From: Dermatophilus congolensis
Lineage (GTDB): Bacteria > Actinomycetota > Actinomycetes > Actinomycetales > Dermatophilaceae
Length of the DNA stretch: 64,000 nt
Assembly: GCF_900187045.1 (NCBI RefSeq)
Contig: NZ_LT906453.1
Location: forward strand, 1,364,001 to 1,428,000
Reading direction: 5' to 3'
In this document: positions 1-10,549 of the stretch, in pieces
Layout of the letters: every line of letters starts with the position of its first letter
How positions within the stretch are numbered: position 1 is the stretch's first letter
Made by a program: the position numbers and the translations under genes
Notes under the pieces: model-generated
The model's database searches: none
Seen by the model: only the letters and a program-made list of their open reading frames with translations
Told to the model about the DNA's origin: nothing

Positions 1-1507
<1,507 letters not shown>

Positions 1508-1605
1508 CACACTTTTAAGAGTTTTGTTCGCGTCGACTGTGCGGTTCTTGGGGCATCAGCCCTACAGGATCATGACAGATATGTTTCTGATTGGTTCTGT
1601 TGGTT

Positions 1606-1723
1606 TTTCGGTGGTTATAGCGTTGGGGAAACGCCCGGTTACATTCCGAACCCGGTAGCTAAGCCCTTCAGCGCCGATGGTACTGCACTGGGGACGGTGT
1701 GGGAGAGTAGGTCACCGCCGGAA
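1606..1723 (+). rRNA. rrf: 5S ribosomal RNA
   Basis: A 118-base 5S rRNA lies about 100 bases after the 23S gene, the usual rrn order. The ends TTCGGTGG (1607-1614) and CCGCCGGA pair as helix I, and the conserved CGCCCGGTTACATTCCGAACCCGG segment is present (from about 1632). Exact ends are inferred from helix I and may shift by one or two bases. Confidence 0.93.
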
Positions 1724-1734
1724 TATACGTGAAA

Positions 1735-1769
1735 GGAAAGGGCCTGGAACATTGTTCCAGGCCCTTTCC
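1735..1769 (+). terminator. rrn operon terminator
   Basis: A perfect 16-bp stem (1735-1750 with 1754-1769) closes a three-base loop ATT directly after 5S rRNA. There is no clear T-run after it. Its position and strength fit the terminator of the rRNA operon. Confidence 0.85.
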
Positions 1770-1857
1770 GCATACCCAAAAACACCACAACCAGCTAGGC
1801 CTATCCTCATCACTGGTAGCGTCGACGCTGCGAATTTATGAACAGAGGAGCAGGAAC

Positions 1858-3357
1858 ATGGCGGAAACATCCGGGTCATCGCGGTGGAAAAAACCTCGGC
1901 ACAACAACCGTGGCCACAACAAGCAGAACAGTGCATCCGATAACGAACGCCGCTCCTACCGGAACCGTTACGACGACCGTCCTCGACGCAGCTACTCCAA
2001 CGAGAACGACACTCGCTACCAAAGCGACAAAGAACAGAGCAGTCGACGCTACGAAAAGCAATCTGATCGCAACAGTCAAACACGTCACAGCTACCGCGAG
2101 GACTACCGCAGCGACCGCAGCCGCGGTAACGAAAACCGCTCCGACTACTCTCCACGCGAAAAAGCACACCGCGATAACCGCGACAATTCAGTAAATCGCC
2201 AAGAACACGGCGAATACCGCTCCTATACGTCCCGGGACCGAGGAAATGCTGCACGCGGCAAGTACCGTTCCAGCGAAAACAACACCACACGAAACAGGGA
2301 CGAAAACCCACGCAGCTACCGCCGTACTGACGGCCAATCTGAATCACGCTGGTCCAGCCGCCGTAACGAACGCCAGAACGGCTTCAAACCCCGCGAAGAA
2401 AACCGCGAAAACTTCCGCCACAACGGAAAACCCGAACGAGGACCGCGACAAGACCGTCGAGACAACCGCGCATTCGATAACGAACGCCGTAACAGGCCAT
2501 ACGACCGACCCCAAAAAGTCGCACCCGAGCCTCGCATCGACGATGACGTCACCGGCAAAGAAATCGCCCCGGCAGTTCGCCGAGAACTCCGCACCCTCAG
2601 CAAAGACAACGCAGCAGGCGTCGCCCAACACCTCGTCATGATCGAACGCCTCCTCGAAACCAACCCTGAACAAGCCCGCGCCCACGCCGAACACATCGTC
2701 GGCCGTGCCGGCCGCGTCCCCAGCGTCCGTGAAGCCCGCGGCCTCGTCGCCTACCAAGAAGGCGACTGGAAAACCGCCCTCAAAGAATTCCGCACCGCCC
2801 AACGACTCTCCGGCAGCAACCACCTCCTGCCCTACATCGTCGACTGCGAACGCGGCACCGGACGACTCGAACGCGCACTCGACATCGCCCGCAGCCCCGA
2901 AGCCCAAAAACTCGACCAAGCAGAAAAAATAGAACTAGCCATCATCGTGGCCGGAATCCGCCGCGACCTGGGAGACCTCAAAGCCGCACTCGTACACCTA
3001 CGCGGCCCCGAGCTAGACCCCACCAAACGTCACCCTTGGTCAGGGCGACTCTTCTACGCCTACGCCGACAGCCTCCAAGCACTCGGGCGCAGCGACGAAG
3101 CACGCGAATGGTTCGCGGCAGCAATCGACGCAGACGCACAGCTAGGCACCGACGCAGCCGAACGCGTTGACGACCTCGACGGCACAATCTTCATCGACGC
3201 AGCTGACGAAACCATCGACGACGAAACAGACGAAACCACCACCCAAGAACCAACACCAAGCCACACCGAATCCGCCACCGAAAACACCAACAGCGACACA
3301 GCCCCACTCAAAGAAAACGACACCCCCACCAAAAACACCCCACACCCGGAGAACTAA
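1858..3357 (+). CDS. TPR protein with Arg/Ser/Asn/Tyr-rich N-terminus
   Basis: This 499-residue protein has three parts. Residues 1 to about 225 are low-complexity and probably disordered, rich in R, S, N, D and Y with many RSY, NER and SDR patches. Residues about 226-430 are helical with tetratricopeptide-like repeats (for example ALKEFRTAQRLSG and SLQALGRSDEAREWF). The tail is acidic and Thr/Pro-rich. The start at 1858 is chosen because AGGAG lies 7-11 bases upstream; an in-frame upstream extension would run into the rRNA terminator. A TPR protein at this place beside the HAD phosphatase and tlyA is common in Micrococcales. Function is unknown; the basic disordered half suggests RNA or ribosome binding, which is inference only. 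Confidence 0.85.
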   Translation: MAETSGSSRWKKPRHNNRGHNKQNSASDNERRSYRNRYDDRPRRSYSNENDTRYQSDKEQSSRRYEKQSDRNSQTRHSYREDYRSDRSRGNENRSDYSPREKAHRDNRDNSVNRQEHGEYRSYTSRDRGNAARGKYRSSENNTTRNRDENPRSYRRTDGQSESRWSSRRNERQNGFKPREENRENFRHNGKPERGPRQDRRDNRAFDNERRNRPYDRPQKVAPEPRIDDDVTGKEIAPAVRRELRTLSKDNAAGVAQHLVMIERLLETNPEQARAHAEHIVGRAGRVPSVREARGLVAYQEGDWKTALKEFRTAQRLSGSNHLLPYIVDCERGTGRLERALDIARSPEAQKLDQAEKIELAIIVAGIRRDLGDLKAALVHLRGPELDPTKRHPWSGRLFYAYADSLQALGRSDEAREWFAAAIDADAQLGTDAAERVDDLDGTIFIDAADETIDDETDETTTQEPTPSHTESATENTNSDTAPLKENDTPTKNTPHPEN

Positions 3358-3391
3358 CGGCAGCAACAACCACGAGGAAGGACCAGCACAG

Positions 3392-4462
3392 ATGAATACC
3401 CTCATCGACAACTACACCGGTTTAATCTCTGACCTCGACGGTGTTGTCTACCGCGGAGCCCAAGCCGTACCCCACGCCGTCGCAGCACTCAACGCAGCCC
3501 ACGACGCAGGAAAACGCATCGTCTACGCCACCAACAACGCTGCCCGAACCCCGACGCACATCGCCGAACACCTCACCGAACTCGGCATCAACCTCACCCC
3601 CCACGACGTCATCAACTCCTCCCAAGCAGGAGCCCGCCGCGTCGCCGAACTCGTGCCACCCGGATCCCGCGTCCTAGCCATCGGCGGCCCAGGGGTCACC
3701 GAAGCCCTCCTCGAAAACGGACTCACCCCCGTCTACACCCCAGAACTCGAAAACGCCCAAAAAAACACAACAACACACGAACCCCCCGCGGCCGTCCTCC
3801 AAGGCTATGGCCCCGACGTCTCCTGGCACGACCTCGCCCAAGCAGCCTTCGCTATCCAAGCCGGCGCCATCTGGGTAGCCACCAACACCGACTCCACCCT
3901 CCCCCTGGCACAAGGACTCGCCCCCGGAAACGGATCACTCGTTGGCGCAGTACGCAACGCCGTCGACACCGACCCCATCGCCGTCGGCAAACCCAACACC
4001 CCCCTCTACGAATACTCCGCCCAAGCACTCAACATGCCCCTGTCCAACGTCCTAGCCCTCGGAGACCGCCTCAACACCGACATCGCCGGAGCAACAAACA
4101 CCGGCATCGACTGCCTCTACGTCACCACCGGCGTAAGCAACCCCATCGACGTCGCCCTCGCCAGCACAACCGAACGCCCCACACACCTAGCCATCGACCT
4201 CCGCGCACTCAGCGAAAAATACACTCACCCCACCACAGAAACCGGCCCATCCAACACCGGCACAGCCACCACCTTCCACCGCGCCCGATGCGGCCAAGCC
4301 ACCGCCACCTGGGACAACAGCCTCCACCTAGAAGAAGCAGGCAACGCCAACGAACGCCTCCGTGCATTCATCGCCACCATATGGTCAGCCATCGACGCCG
4401 GCGAACACATCACCCCCAGCGACCTCACCCCAGCCCTCGACTGGATCGAACGCGCCAAATGA
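3392..4462 (+). CDS. HAD-IIA (NagD-like) sugar/nucleotide phosphatase
   Basis: A 356-residue HAD-superfamily phosphatase, subfamily IIA (NagD/4-nitrophenylphosphatase type), expected in the cytoplasm. Motif I is DLDGVVYRG near residue 14 with the nucleophile Asp and the acid Asp two residues later. Motif II-like ATNNAARTP is near residue 46, and motif IV LGDRLNTD near 223 binds magnesium. After the catalytic domain there is a C-terminal extension of about 80 residues that I do not recognise. The start at 3392 is preceded by GAGGAAGG. The stop overlaps the next ORF (ATGA), so translation is probably coupled. It corresponds in position to the phosphatase upstream of tlyA in mycobacteria. Substrate unknown. 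Confidence 0.88.
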   Translation: MNTLIDNYTGLISDLDGVVYRGAQAVPHAVAALNAAHDAGKRIVYATNNAARTPTHIAEHLTELGINLTPHDVINSSQAGARRVAELVPPGSRVLAIGGPGVTEALLENGLTPVYTPELENAQKNTTTHEPPAAVLQGYGPDVSWHDLAQAAFAIQAGAIWVATNTDSTLPLAQGLAPGNGSLVGAVRNAVDTDPIAVGKPNTPLYEYSAQALNMPLSNVLALGDRLNTDIAGATNTGIDCLYVTTGVSNPIDVALASTTERPTHLAIDLRALSEKYTHPTTETGPSNTGTATTFHRARCGQATATWDNSLHLEEAGNANERLRAFIATIWSAIDAGEHITPSDLTPALDWIERAK

Positions 4463-4623
4463 GCACCCCCACCCCCGGAAACGCCCCCGAGCACACTGCC
4501 GCCACCATCCGCGAAACAGCCACCACCTTCGCCAACTCCGACCCCACCGACCTCACCACCACCCTCCAACACGGCCACCACCTCGCCGAACAACTAGAAA
4601 ACGCACTAGACACCCACACATGA
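4459..4623 (+). CDS. 54-residue conserved-position protein
   Basis: A small acidic ORF that overlaps both neighbours: its ATG overlaps the HAD stop as ATGA, and its TGA overlaps the tlyA ATG as ATGA. The product has no Cys, no membrane segment and no motif I recognise; residues 10-50 look helical (ENALDTHT at the end). A tiny gene between the HAD phosphatase and tlyA is also found at this place in mycobacteria, which supports it being real. Function is unknown; coupling suggests co-production with TlyA. Confidence 0.75.
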   Translation: MSTPTPGNAPEHTAATIRETATTFANSDPTDLTTTLQHGHHLAEQLENALDTHT

Positions 4624-5423
4624 GACTCGACGCCCACCTCGTCACCCACAAACTCGCCCGATCACGCGGCCATGCCCGCGAACTCATCAACGCCGGTGCC
4701 GTCACCATCGACGGCACCACCATCAGCCGCCCCTCACACCCCGTAACACCAACCGACAACATCAAAGTCACCACAACCGACACCTGGGTCAGCCGAGCAG
4801 CACACAAACTCCTCGGCGCACTCAACCACTTCACCACCCCCACCCAACAACCACTCTCCACCACTATCCCCGGAACCCGATGCCTCGACCTTGGCGCCTG
4901 CACCGGCGGATTCACCCAAGTCCTCCTCACCCACGGCGCAACCCACGTCACCGCCATCGACGTCGGCCATAACCAACTCGCCACCTGCCTACGCAACGAC
5001 CCCCGCGTCCACAACATCGAAGGACTCAACGTCCGCCACCTCACCCCCACACAACTCGGCGACCCCTACGACATCATCGTCGGCGATCTCAGCTTCATCT
5101 CACTACGTCACGTCTTGCCCACCATCACCAACCACCTCACCCCCACCGGCCTAGCCATCCTCCTCGTCAAACCCCAATTCGAAGTAGGCCGCGAACGACT
5201 CGGTAAAAAAGGCCTCGTCCGCGACCCGCACCTACGTCAACACGCCCTGCGCGAAGTACTCCACCACGGCATCAACGCCGGCCTCACCCCACTCGACACC
5301 ACCACCTCACCTATTCAAGGCACCAACGGCAACATCGAGTACCTAGTCTTATGGGAGAGAACCCATAACAACTCACCCCAACCCAACATCGACAACCTCA
5401 TCACCAACACCCACCACACCTGA
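4620..5423 (+). CDS. tlyA: TlyA rRNA 2'-O-methyltransferase
   Basis: A 267-residue protein with an N-terminal S4 RNA-binding domain (residues 1-60, HKLARSRGHARELINAGAV) and an FtsJ-type SAM methyltransferase domain. The SAM loop CLDLGACTGGF is near residue 88, VGDLSFISL near 154, and the catalytic-type Lys in LLVKPQFEVG near 182. TlyA of mycobacteria methylates 2'-OH of C1409 in 16S and C1920 in 23S rRNA and determines capreomycin sensitivity; the same role is inferred. The ATG overlaps the preceding stop, and nadK follows after 19 bases. Confidence 0.93.
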   Translation: MRLDAHLVTHKLARSRGHARELINAGAVTIDGTTISRPSHPVTPTDNIKVTTTDTWVSRAAHKLLGALNHFTTPTQQPLSTTIPGTRCLDLGACTGGFTQVLLTHGATHVTAIDVGHNQLATCLRNDPRVHNIEGLNVRHLTPTQLGDPYDIIVGDLSFISLRHVLPTITNHLTPTGLAILLVKPQFEVGRERLGKKGLVRDPHLRQHALREVLHHGINAGLTPLDTTTSPIQGTNGNIEYLVLWERTHNNSPQPNIDNLITNTHHT

Positions 5424-5442
5424 CCCCGCGCGAAGGACCGAC

Positions 5443-6345
5443 ATGACCCGACGCATCCTGCTCGCCCCTCACGGCCGACGCACGGACATGCACCAACTCG
5501 TGGGCGTCATCGCAACACAACTAGCCGCCCACGACATCGAGTGCGTCATGTCACCCGATACCTACCAACGACACGACGACAAACCCAACCTCACCCCCGC
5601 CGACCAAACCAACCCCGCCAACGGCTGCGAACTCGTCCTCGTCCTCGGCGGCGACGGAACCATCCTGCGCGCAGCACACTGGGCACACACCGCAGACATC
5701 CCCCTCATCGGCATCAACTACGGCCACGTCGGATTCCTCGCCGAAGCAGAACCCAACAACCTCGCCACCACCATCGACCGAATCGCCACCGGCAACTACC
5801 ACATCCACCCCCGTATGACCCTCGCTATCGAGGTATGGAACGGCAACCAACTCATCGCCACCGACTGGGCACTCAACGAAGTCACCGTCGAAAAAGCCTC
5901 CCGTGCCCGCATGATCCAAACCATCATCGAAATCGACGACCGCCCCCTATCCACCTGGGGATGCGACGGCGTCATCCTCGCCACCCCCACCGGATCAACC
6001 GCCTACGCATTCTCCAGCGGAGGCCCCGTCGTCTGGCCCGACGCCGACTCCATCCTCATCGTCCCCATCGCAGCCCACGCACTCTTCGCCCGTCCCATGG
6101 TCGTCTCACCCACCTCCGTCGTCGCCGTCGAACTATCCGGACACGACATGGGAGCAGCCATCCTCGTCAGCGACGGCTGCCGCTCAACCGACCTGCCCCC
6201 CAACTCCCGCATCGTCATCCGCCGAGGCGAAAAACCCGTCCGCCTCGCCAAACTCGACAACGAACCCTTCACAGACCGCATCGTCCACAAATTCCACCTG
6301 CCCGTACGCGGATGGCGCGGCGCAGGACCCACCGAAGAACGCTGA
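5443..6345 (+). CDS. nadK: NAD kinase
   Basis: A 300-residue ATP (or polyphosphate)-NAD kinase making NADP+. The GGDGT motif is at about residues 68-72 (LVLGGDGTILRAA), the GHVGFL segment near 95, and the TPTGSTAYAFSSGGP motif near 183. GCGAAGGACC lies upstream of the ATG. It sits between tlyA and recN as in mycobacteria and probably belongs to the same operon; recN also appears to have its own promoter. Confidence 0.95.
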   Translation: MTRRILLAPHGRRTDMHQLVGVIATQLAAHDIECVMSPDTYQRHDDKPNLTPADQTNPANGCELVLVLGGDGTILRAAHWAHTADIPLIGINYGHVGFLAEAEPNNLATTIDRIATGNYHIHPRMTLAIEVWNGNQLIATDWALNEVTVEKASRARMIQTIIEIDDRPLSTWGCDGVILATPTGSTAYAFSSGGPVVWPDADSILIVPIAAHALFARPMVVSPTSVVAVELSGHDMGAAILVSDGCRSTDLPPNSRIVIRRGEKPVRLAKLDNEPFTDRIVHKFHLPVRGWRGAGPTEER

Positions 6346-6371
6346 AACCCAACCCTGTCACCACCGCAACC

Positions 6372-6377
6372 TAGGGT
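6372..6377 (+). promoter_or_regulatory. Candidate -10 element for leaderless recN
   Basis: TAGGGT fits the actinobacterial TANNNT -10 consensus and ends six bases before the recN ATG, so transcription would begin at or next to the start codon. No Shine-Dalgarno sequence is visible in the short gap. No convincing -35 was found. Confidence 0.5.
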
Positions 6378-6383
6378 GAACAC

Positions 6384-8144
6384 ATGCTCGACCGCATCCG
6401 CATCCGCGACCTCGGAGTCATCGACGACGCAGAAGTCGACCTCGCACCAGGCCTCAACGTCCTCACCGGCGAAACCGGCGCAGGAAAAACCATGGTGGTC
6501 AGTGGACTCAACCTCCTCCTAGGAGCCCGCGGAGACGCCGCAGTCGTACGCACCAACGCCACCACAGCCTGGATCGAAGGCATCATCAACATCGATGCCA
6601 CCCACCCCATCCGCGACCGCATCCGCGACGCTGGCGGTGACGCCGACGATGACATCATCATCGCCCGCGCCATCACCAACGCAGGACGCTCCCGCGCCCA
6701 CGCCGGCGGCCGCTCCGTCCCCGTGGGCATGCTCGCCGAAATCGGACACAAACTCGTCGCCGTCCACGGACAAACCGACCAATGGCGACTCAAAAAAACC
6801 GACCAACACCGCGAAATGCTCGACGCCATCGGCGGCCCCAAACTCGCCGCCGCACACGCCGAATACACCCACTGGTACCAACGACTCACCGAACTACACA
6901 CAGAACTCGAACGCGTCCGAGAACTAGAACGCAACCGCCACCTCGAAACACAAATGCTCCTCACCGGGCTCGAAGAAATCGAACACACAGACCCCCAACC
7001 CGGCGAAGACGAAAAACTCCGCGAAGAAGACGAACGACTCACCCACGCAGAAGAACTACGACGCAGCGCCGCCACCGCACACGCAGCACTGGCCGGAGAC
7101 GACATCAACGACACCGGCAGCATCGAAACCACCCTCGCCCACGCCCGCAACGAACTCGCCACCGCAGCCATCCACGACCCAGCCCTACGCGAATTCGAAA
7201 ACAGAACAGCCGAACTCGGATACCTCGCCGCCGAACTCGCCACCGACCTATCCGCATACCTCACCGACCTAGACATCGACCCAGCCCGACTCGAACACGT
7301 ACAACAACGCCGAGCCGAACTCAACCGACTCACCCGCACCTACGGCCAAACCATCGACGACGTGCTCACATGGGCAAAAAACGCAGCCGCCCGCCTAGCC
7401 GAGCTCGAAGGTGCCCAAGCACGTCTGAGCGAAATAGAAACCGAAACCACCCACGCCCGCGCACAAGCAGCCCAAGCCGCACGCACCCTCCACGAAATCC
7501 GCCTCGCCACCGCCGCTACCCTCAGCACCGAAGCCACCAACGAACTCGCCCACCTCTCCATGGGCAAAGCCACCCTCACCGTCGACATCCACACCACCCC
7601 AGACCCCCACGGACTCGACCTAGGCGAAGAACACCCCACCCCACTGGCCTACACACTCCACGGCGTAGACACCGTCGAAATCAAACTCGCACCCAACCCC
7701 GGAGCCCCCGCACGATCCGTCGCCAAAGCAGCCTCCGGCGGAGAACTCTCCCGCGTCATGCTCGCACTCGAAGTCGTCACCGGACGACGCGCAGCAGAAG
7801 ACAACACCGCCATCGCCACATTCGTCTTCGACGAAGTCGACGCAGGCATCGGCGGCCGCGCCGCCCTCGACGTTGGTGCCAGACTCGCCGCCCTGGCCGA
7901 ACACGCACAAGTCATCGTCGTCACCCACCTCGCCCAAGTCGCAGCCTTCGCCGACCGACACCTCGTCGTCCGTAAATCCGACGACGGCGCCATCACCAGC
8001 TCCGGAGTAGAAATCGTCACCGGAGACAATCAGCTACGTGAACTCGCCCGAATGATGGCCGGCACCGACTCACCCACCGCCCTCCAACACGCCGCCGAAC
8101 TACGAACCCAAACCGAAAACATCCGCCAACAACACAGCGCCTAG
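6384..8144 (+). CDS. recN: DNA repair protein RecN
   Basis: A 586-residue SMC-like ATPase that acts in recombinational repair of double-strand breaks. Walker A GETGAGKT is at about residues 30-37. Long coiled-coil-prone Glu/Arg/Ala-rich segments span about 150-370. The signature ASGGELSRVMLALE lies near 451 and Walker B TFVFDEVDAGIGG near 478, followed by the VTHLAQVAAFAD segment. Length and domain order match the family. The start has no ribosome site but a TANNNT element just upstream, so the mRNA may be leaderless. In many actinobacteria the division genes steA and steB follow recN; here they do not. Confidence 0.95.
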   Translation: MLDRIRIRDLGVIDDAEVDLAPGLNVLTGETGAGKTMVVSGLNLLLGARGDAAVVRTNATTAWIEGIINIDATHPIRDRIRDAGGDADDDIIIARAITNAGRSRAHAGGRSVPVGMLAEIGHKLVAVHGQTDQWRLKKTDQHREMLDAIGGPKLAAAHAEYTHWYQRLTELHTELERVRELERNRHLETQMLLTGLEEIEHTDPQPGEDEKLREEDERLTHAEELRRSAATAHAALAGDDINDTGSIETTLAHARNELATAAIHDPALREFENRTAELGYLAAELATDLSAYLTDLDIDPARLEHVQQRRAELNRLTRTYGQTIDDVLTWAKNAAARLAELEGAQARLSEIETETTHARAQAAQAARTLHEIRLATAATLSTEATNELAHLSMGKATLTVDIHTTPDPHGLDLGEEHPTPLAYTLHGVDTVEIKLAPNPGAPARSVAKAASGGELSRVMLALEVVTGRRAAEDNTAIATFVFDEVDAGIGGRAALDVGARLAALAEHAQVIVVTHLAQVAAFADRHLVVRKSDDGAITSSGVEIVTGDNQLRELARMMAGTDSPTALQHAAELRTQTENIRQQHSA

Positions 8145-8160
8145 CCCCACCCCAGCAACA

Positions 8161-8580
8161 TCACACACCCAACACCTGCGCAGCCTCAGCCGAACTATCA
8201 CGCAAAAACACACGACACCGCTGCTCCTCATCCCCCTCACCAAGAGCCGAAGCAGCCAACGCCAACGCCGCCAACGAACGCAAAAAACCCCGATTCGGCT
8301 CATGCGACCACGGCACCGGACCAGCCCCACGCCACCCAGCCCGACGCAACGCATCCAACCCACGGTGATACCCCACCCGCGCAAACGCATACGCCTGCAC
8401 AAACTCACCACACGCCAACGACTGCTCCGCCAATGCAGCCCACGCAGCTAAACACAACGGATCCGTAGCCGCCACCACCTGCGCATCCTCACCAGCAACC
8501 AAACGCTCAACCGAAGAATCCACCGGCAACAAAGTCGGCTCCGGCCCAAGCAAATTCTTCCGAACCTCGTACTCACCCAT
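8161..8580 (-). CDS. DUF3151-like protein
   Basis: A 139-residue protein on the opposite strand, convergent with recN. The sequence NLLGPEPTLLP near the N-terminus and GYHRGLDALRRAGWRG plus PWSHEPNRGFLRSLAALA later match my recollection of the actinobacterial DUF3151 family. It is helical (Ala/Leu-rich) and soluble with no signal peptide. The start at 8580 is chosen because GAGGAG lies about 8 bases upstream; a longer in-frame form would add an unlikely hydrophobic leader. Function unknown. Confidence 0.8.
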   Translation of the reverse strand: MGEYEVRKNLLGPEPTLLPVDSSVERLVAGEDAQVVAATDPLCLAAWAALAEQSLACGEFVQAYAFARVGYHRGLDALRRAGWRGAGPVPWSHEPNRGFLRSLAALALAASALGEGDEEQRCRVFLRDSSAEAAQVLGV

Positions 8581-8757
8581 AAAAAAACTCCTCAACCACA
8601 ACAAGAAAACCAACAAAACAACCACGCCAACCCTAATGCGACACACCCAACGCAACCCCACACAACAACCCCACCCGAAAAAACAAAACCCCTACAACCA
8701 CACCCAACCCCACCCCAGCACAAACACCAACGAAACAGCACACCCCCAACCATGCGA

Positions 8758-8763
8758 TAAGCT
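8758..8763 (+). promoter_or_regulatory. Candidate -10 element for leaderless pyrG
   Basis: TAAGCT fits TANNNT and ends eight bases before the pyrG GTG. No Shine-Dalgarno motif is present. The rest of the 8581-8771 gap is an A/C-rich stretch with no other structure that I can see. Confidence 0.45.
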
Positions 8764-8771
8764 CGAAGTCC

Positions 8772-10433
8772 GTGGTCAATACAAAACACATCTTCGTCAC
8801 CGGAGGAGTCGCCTCCTCACTCGGCAAAGGCCTCACCGCATCCAGCCTCGGACTACTCCTACGCGGCCGCGGCCTCGCAGTGACAATGCAAAAGCTCGAC
8901 CCCTACCTCAACGTAGACCCCGGCACCATGAACCCCTTCCAACACGGAGAGGTATTCGTCACCGAGGACGGAGCCGAAACCGACCTCGACATCGGCCACT
9001 ACGAACGCTTCCTGGATACCCCCCTATCCGCCCAAGCCAACGTCACCACCGGGCAGGTCTACAGCAGCGTCATCGCCAAAGAACGCCGCGGCGAATACCT
9101 CGGCGACACCGTGCAAGTCATCCCGCACATCACCAACGAAATTGCCGCCCGTATGCGGGAACAAGCCCACACCACCCCCGCACCAGACATCATCATCACT
9201 GAAATCGGCGGCACCGTCGGCGACATCGAATCACAACCCTTCCTCGAAGCAGCACGCCAAGTCCGCCAACAACTCGGCCGCGACAACGTCTTCTTCCTCC
9301 ACGTCTCCCTCGTGCCCTACCTGGCACCCAGCGGAGAGCTCAAAACCAAACCCACCCAACACTCCGTCGCCGCCCTACGCGCCGCAGGTATCCAACCCGA
9401 CGCCATCGTCCTGCGCGCCGACCGCGACATCCCCACCGAGATGAAGCGCAAAATCGCAGCCGCCACCGACATCGACCTCGAAGGCACCATCTCCTGCAAA
9501 GACGCCCCATCCATCTACGACATCCCCAAAGTCCTCCACAGCGAAGGACTCGACGCCTACATGATCCGACGCCTCGGACTACCCTTCCGAGACGTCGACT
9601 GGACCGGATGGGACCGCCTCCTCGAACGCGTCCACCGACCAGCACACCGCGTCGAAATCGCACTCGTCGGCAAATACATCGACCTACCCGACGCCTACCT
9701 CTCCGTCACCGAAGCACTCCGCGCCGGCGGTTTCGCCAACGACACCCGCGTCAAAATCCGCTGGGTCGCCTCCGACACATGCGAAACCCCAGAAGGCGCA
9801 CAAGAAGCCCTCGAAGGAAGCGACGCCATTCTCGTCCCCGGAGGCTTCGGCATCCGAGGAATCGAAGGAAAACTCGGCGCACTGCGCTGGGCACGCGAAA
9901 ACCACATCCCCACACTCGGGATCTGCCTAGGCCTCCAAGCCATGGTCATCGAATACGCCCGCAACGTCGCCGGGATCGACAACGCCAGCAGCAGCGAATT
10001 CGACCCCCAAACCAGCGAACCCGTCATCGCCACCATGGCTGAACAAAAACAATTCATCGACGGCACCGGAGACATGGGCGGCACTATGCGCCTAGGCGCA
10101 TACCCCGCCACCCTCGAAGCCGATAGCCTCGCCGCCACCACCTACAAAACCCAACACGTCACCGAACGCCACCGCCACCGCTACGAAGTAAACAACGCTT
10201 ACCGAGCCCAACTCGAAGAAGCCGGACTGCGCTTCTCCGGACTCTCACCCGACGGAAACCTCGTCGAATTCGTCGAACTACCCACCGACCAACACCCCTA
10301 CTACATTTCCACCCAAGCCCATCCCGAATTCCTCTCCCGACCCAACCGCGCACACCCCCTCTTCAGCGGACTCGTCGCAGCAGCACTTAACCACCAAAAC
10401 CAAGCCGCACCCGCCGACACCCGCGAAAAATAA
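8772..10433 (+). CDS. pyrG: CTP synthase
   Basis: A 553-residue CTP synthase: UTP + ATP + glutamine give CTP, the last step of pyrimidine nucleotide synthesis. The N-terminal synthetase domain starts [17 protein letters not shown] and contains [20 protein letters not shown]. The C-terminal class-I glutamine amidotransferase domain has the nucleophile Cys in [10 protein letters not shown] near residue 382 and HPEF near the end. The start is GTG with no ribosome site, possibly leaderless. In mycobacteria too it is followed by a NUDIX gene; here a two-TM protein lies between. Confidence 0.97.
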   Translation: MVNTKHIFVTGGVASSLGKGLTASSLGLLLRGRGLAVTMQKLDPYLNVDPGTMNPFQHGEVFVTEDGAETDLDIGHYERFLDTPLSAQANVTTGQVYSSVIAKERRGEYLGDTVQVIPHITNEIAARMREQAHTTPAPDIIITEIGGTVGDIESQPFLEAARQVRQQLGRDNVFFLHVSLVPYLAPSGELKTKPTQHSVAALRAAGIQPDAIVLRADRDIPTEMKRKIAAATDIDLEGTISCKDAPSIYDIPKVLHSEGLDAYMIRRLGLPFRDVDWTGWDRLLERVHRPAHRVEIALVGKYIDLPDAYLSVTEALRAGGFANDTRVKIRWVASDTCETPEGAQEALEGSDAILVPGGFGIRGIEGKLGALRWARENHIPTLGICLGLQAMVIEYARNVAGIDNASSSEFDPQTSEPVIATMAEQKQFIDGTGDMGGTMRLGAYPATLEADSLAATTYKTQHVTERHRHRYEVNNAYRAQLEEAGLRFSGLSPDGNLVEFVELPTDQHPYYISTQAHPEFLSRPNRAHPLFSGLVAAALNHQNQAAPADTREK

Positions 10434-10440
10434 ACACCCC

Positions 10441-10471
10441 GGCGGCGGGTGGTACCCAACCACCCGCCGCC
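10441..10471 (+). terminator. Terminator after pyrG
   Basis: A perfect 13-bp GC-rich stem (10441-10453 with 10459-10471) around the loop ACCCA begins seven bases after the pyrG stop. There is no T-run. Confidence 0.75.
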
Positions 10472-10535
10472 CAAAACACCCCCAAAACAGTCACAACAGC
10501 GACCAGAAGCATTAAGCCCCAACAGAAGACACTGC

Positions 10536-10541
10536 TAGCGT
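10536..10541 (+). promoter_or_regulatory. Candidate -10 element for leaderless membrane-protein gene
   Basis: TAGCGT ends eight bases before the GTG at 10550; no Shine-Dalgarno motif is seen. Confidence 0.4.
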
Positions 10542-10549
10542 GCGGTGCT

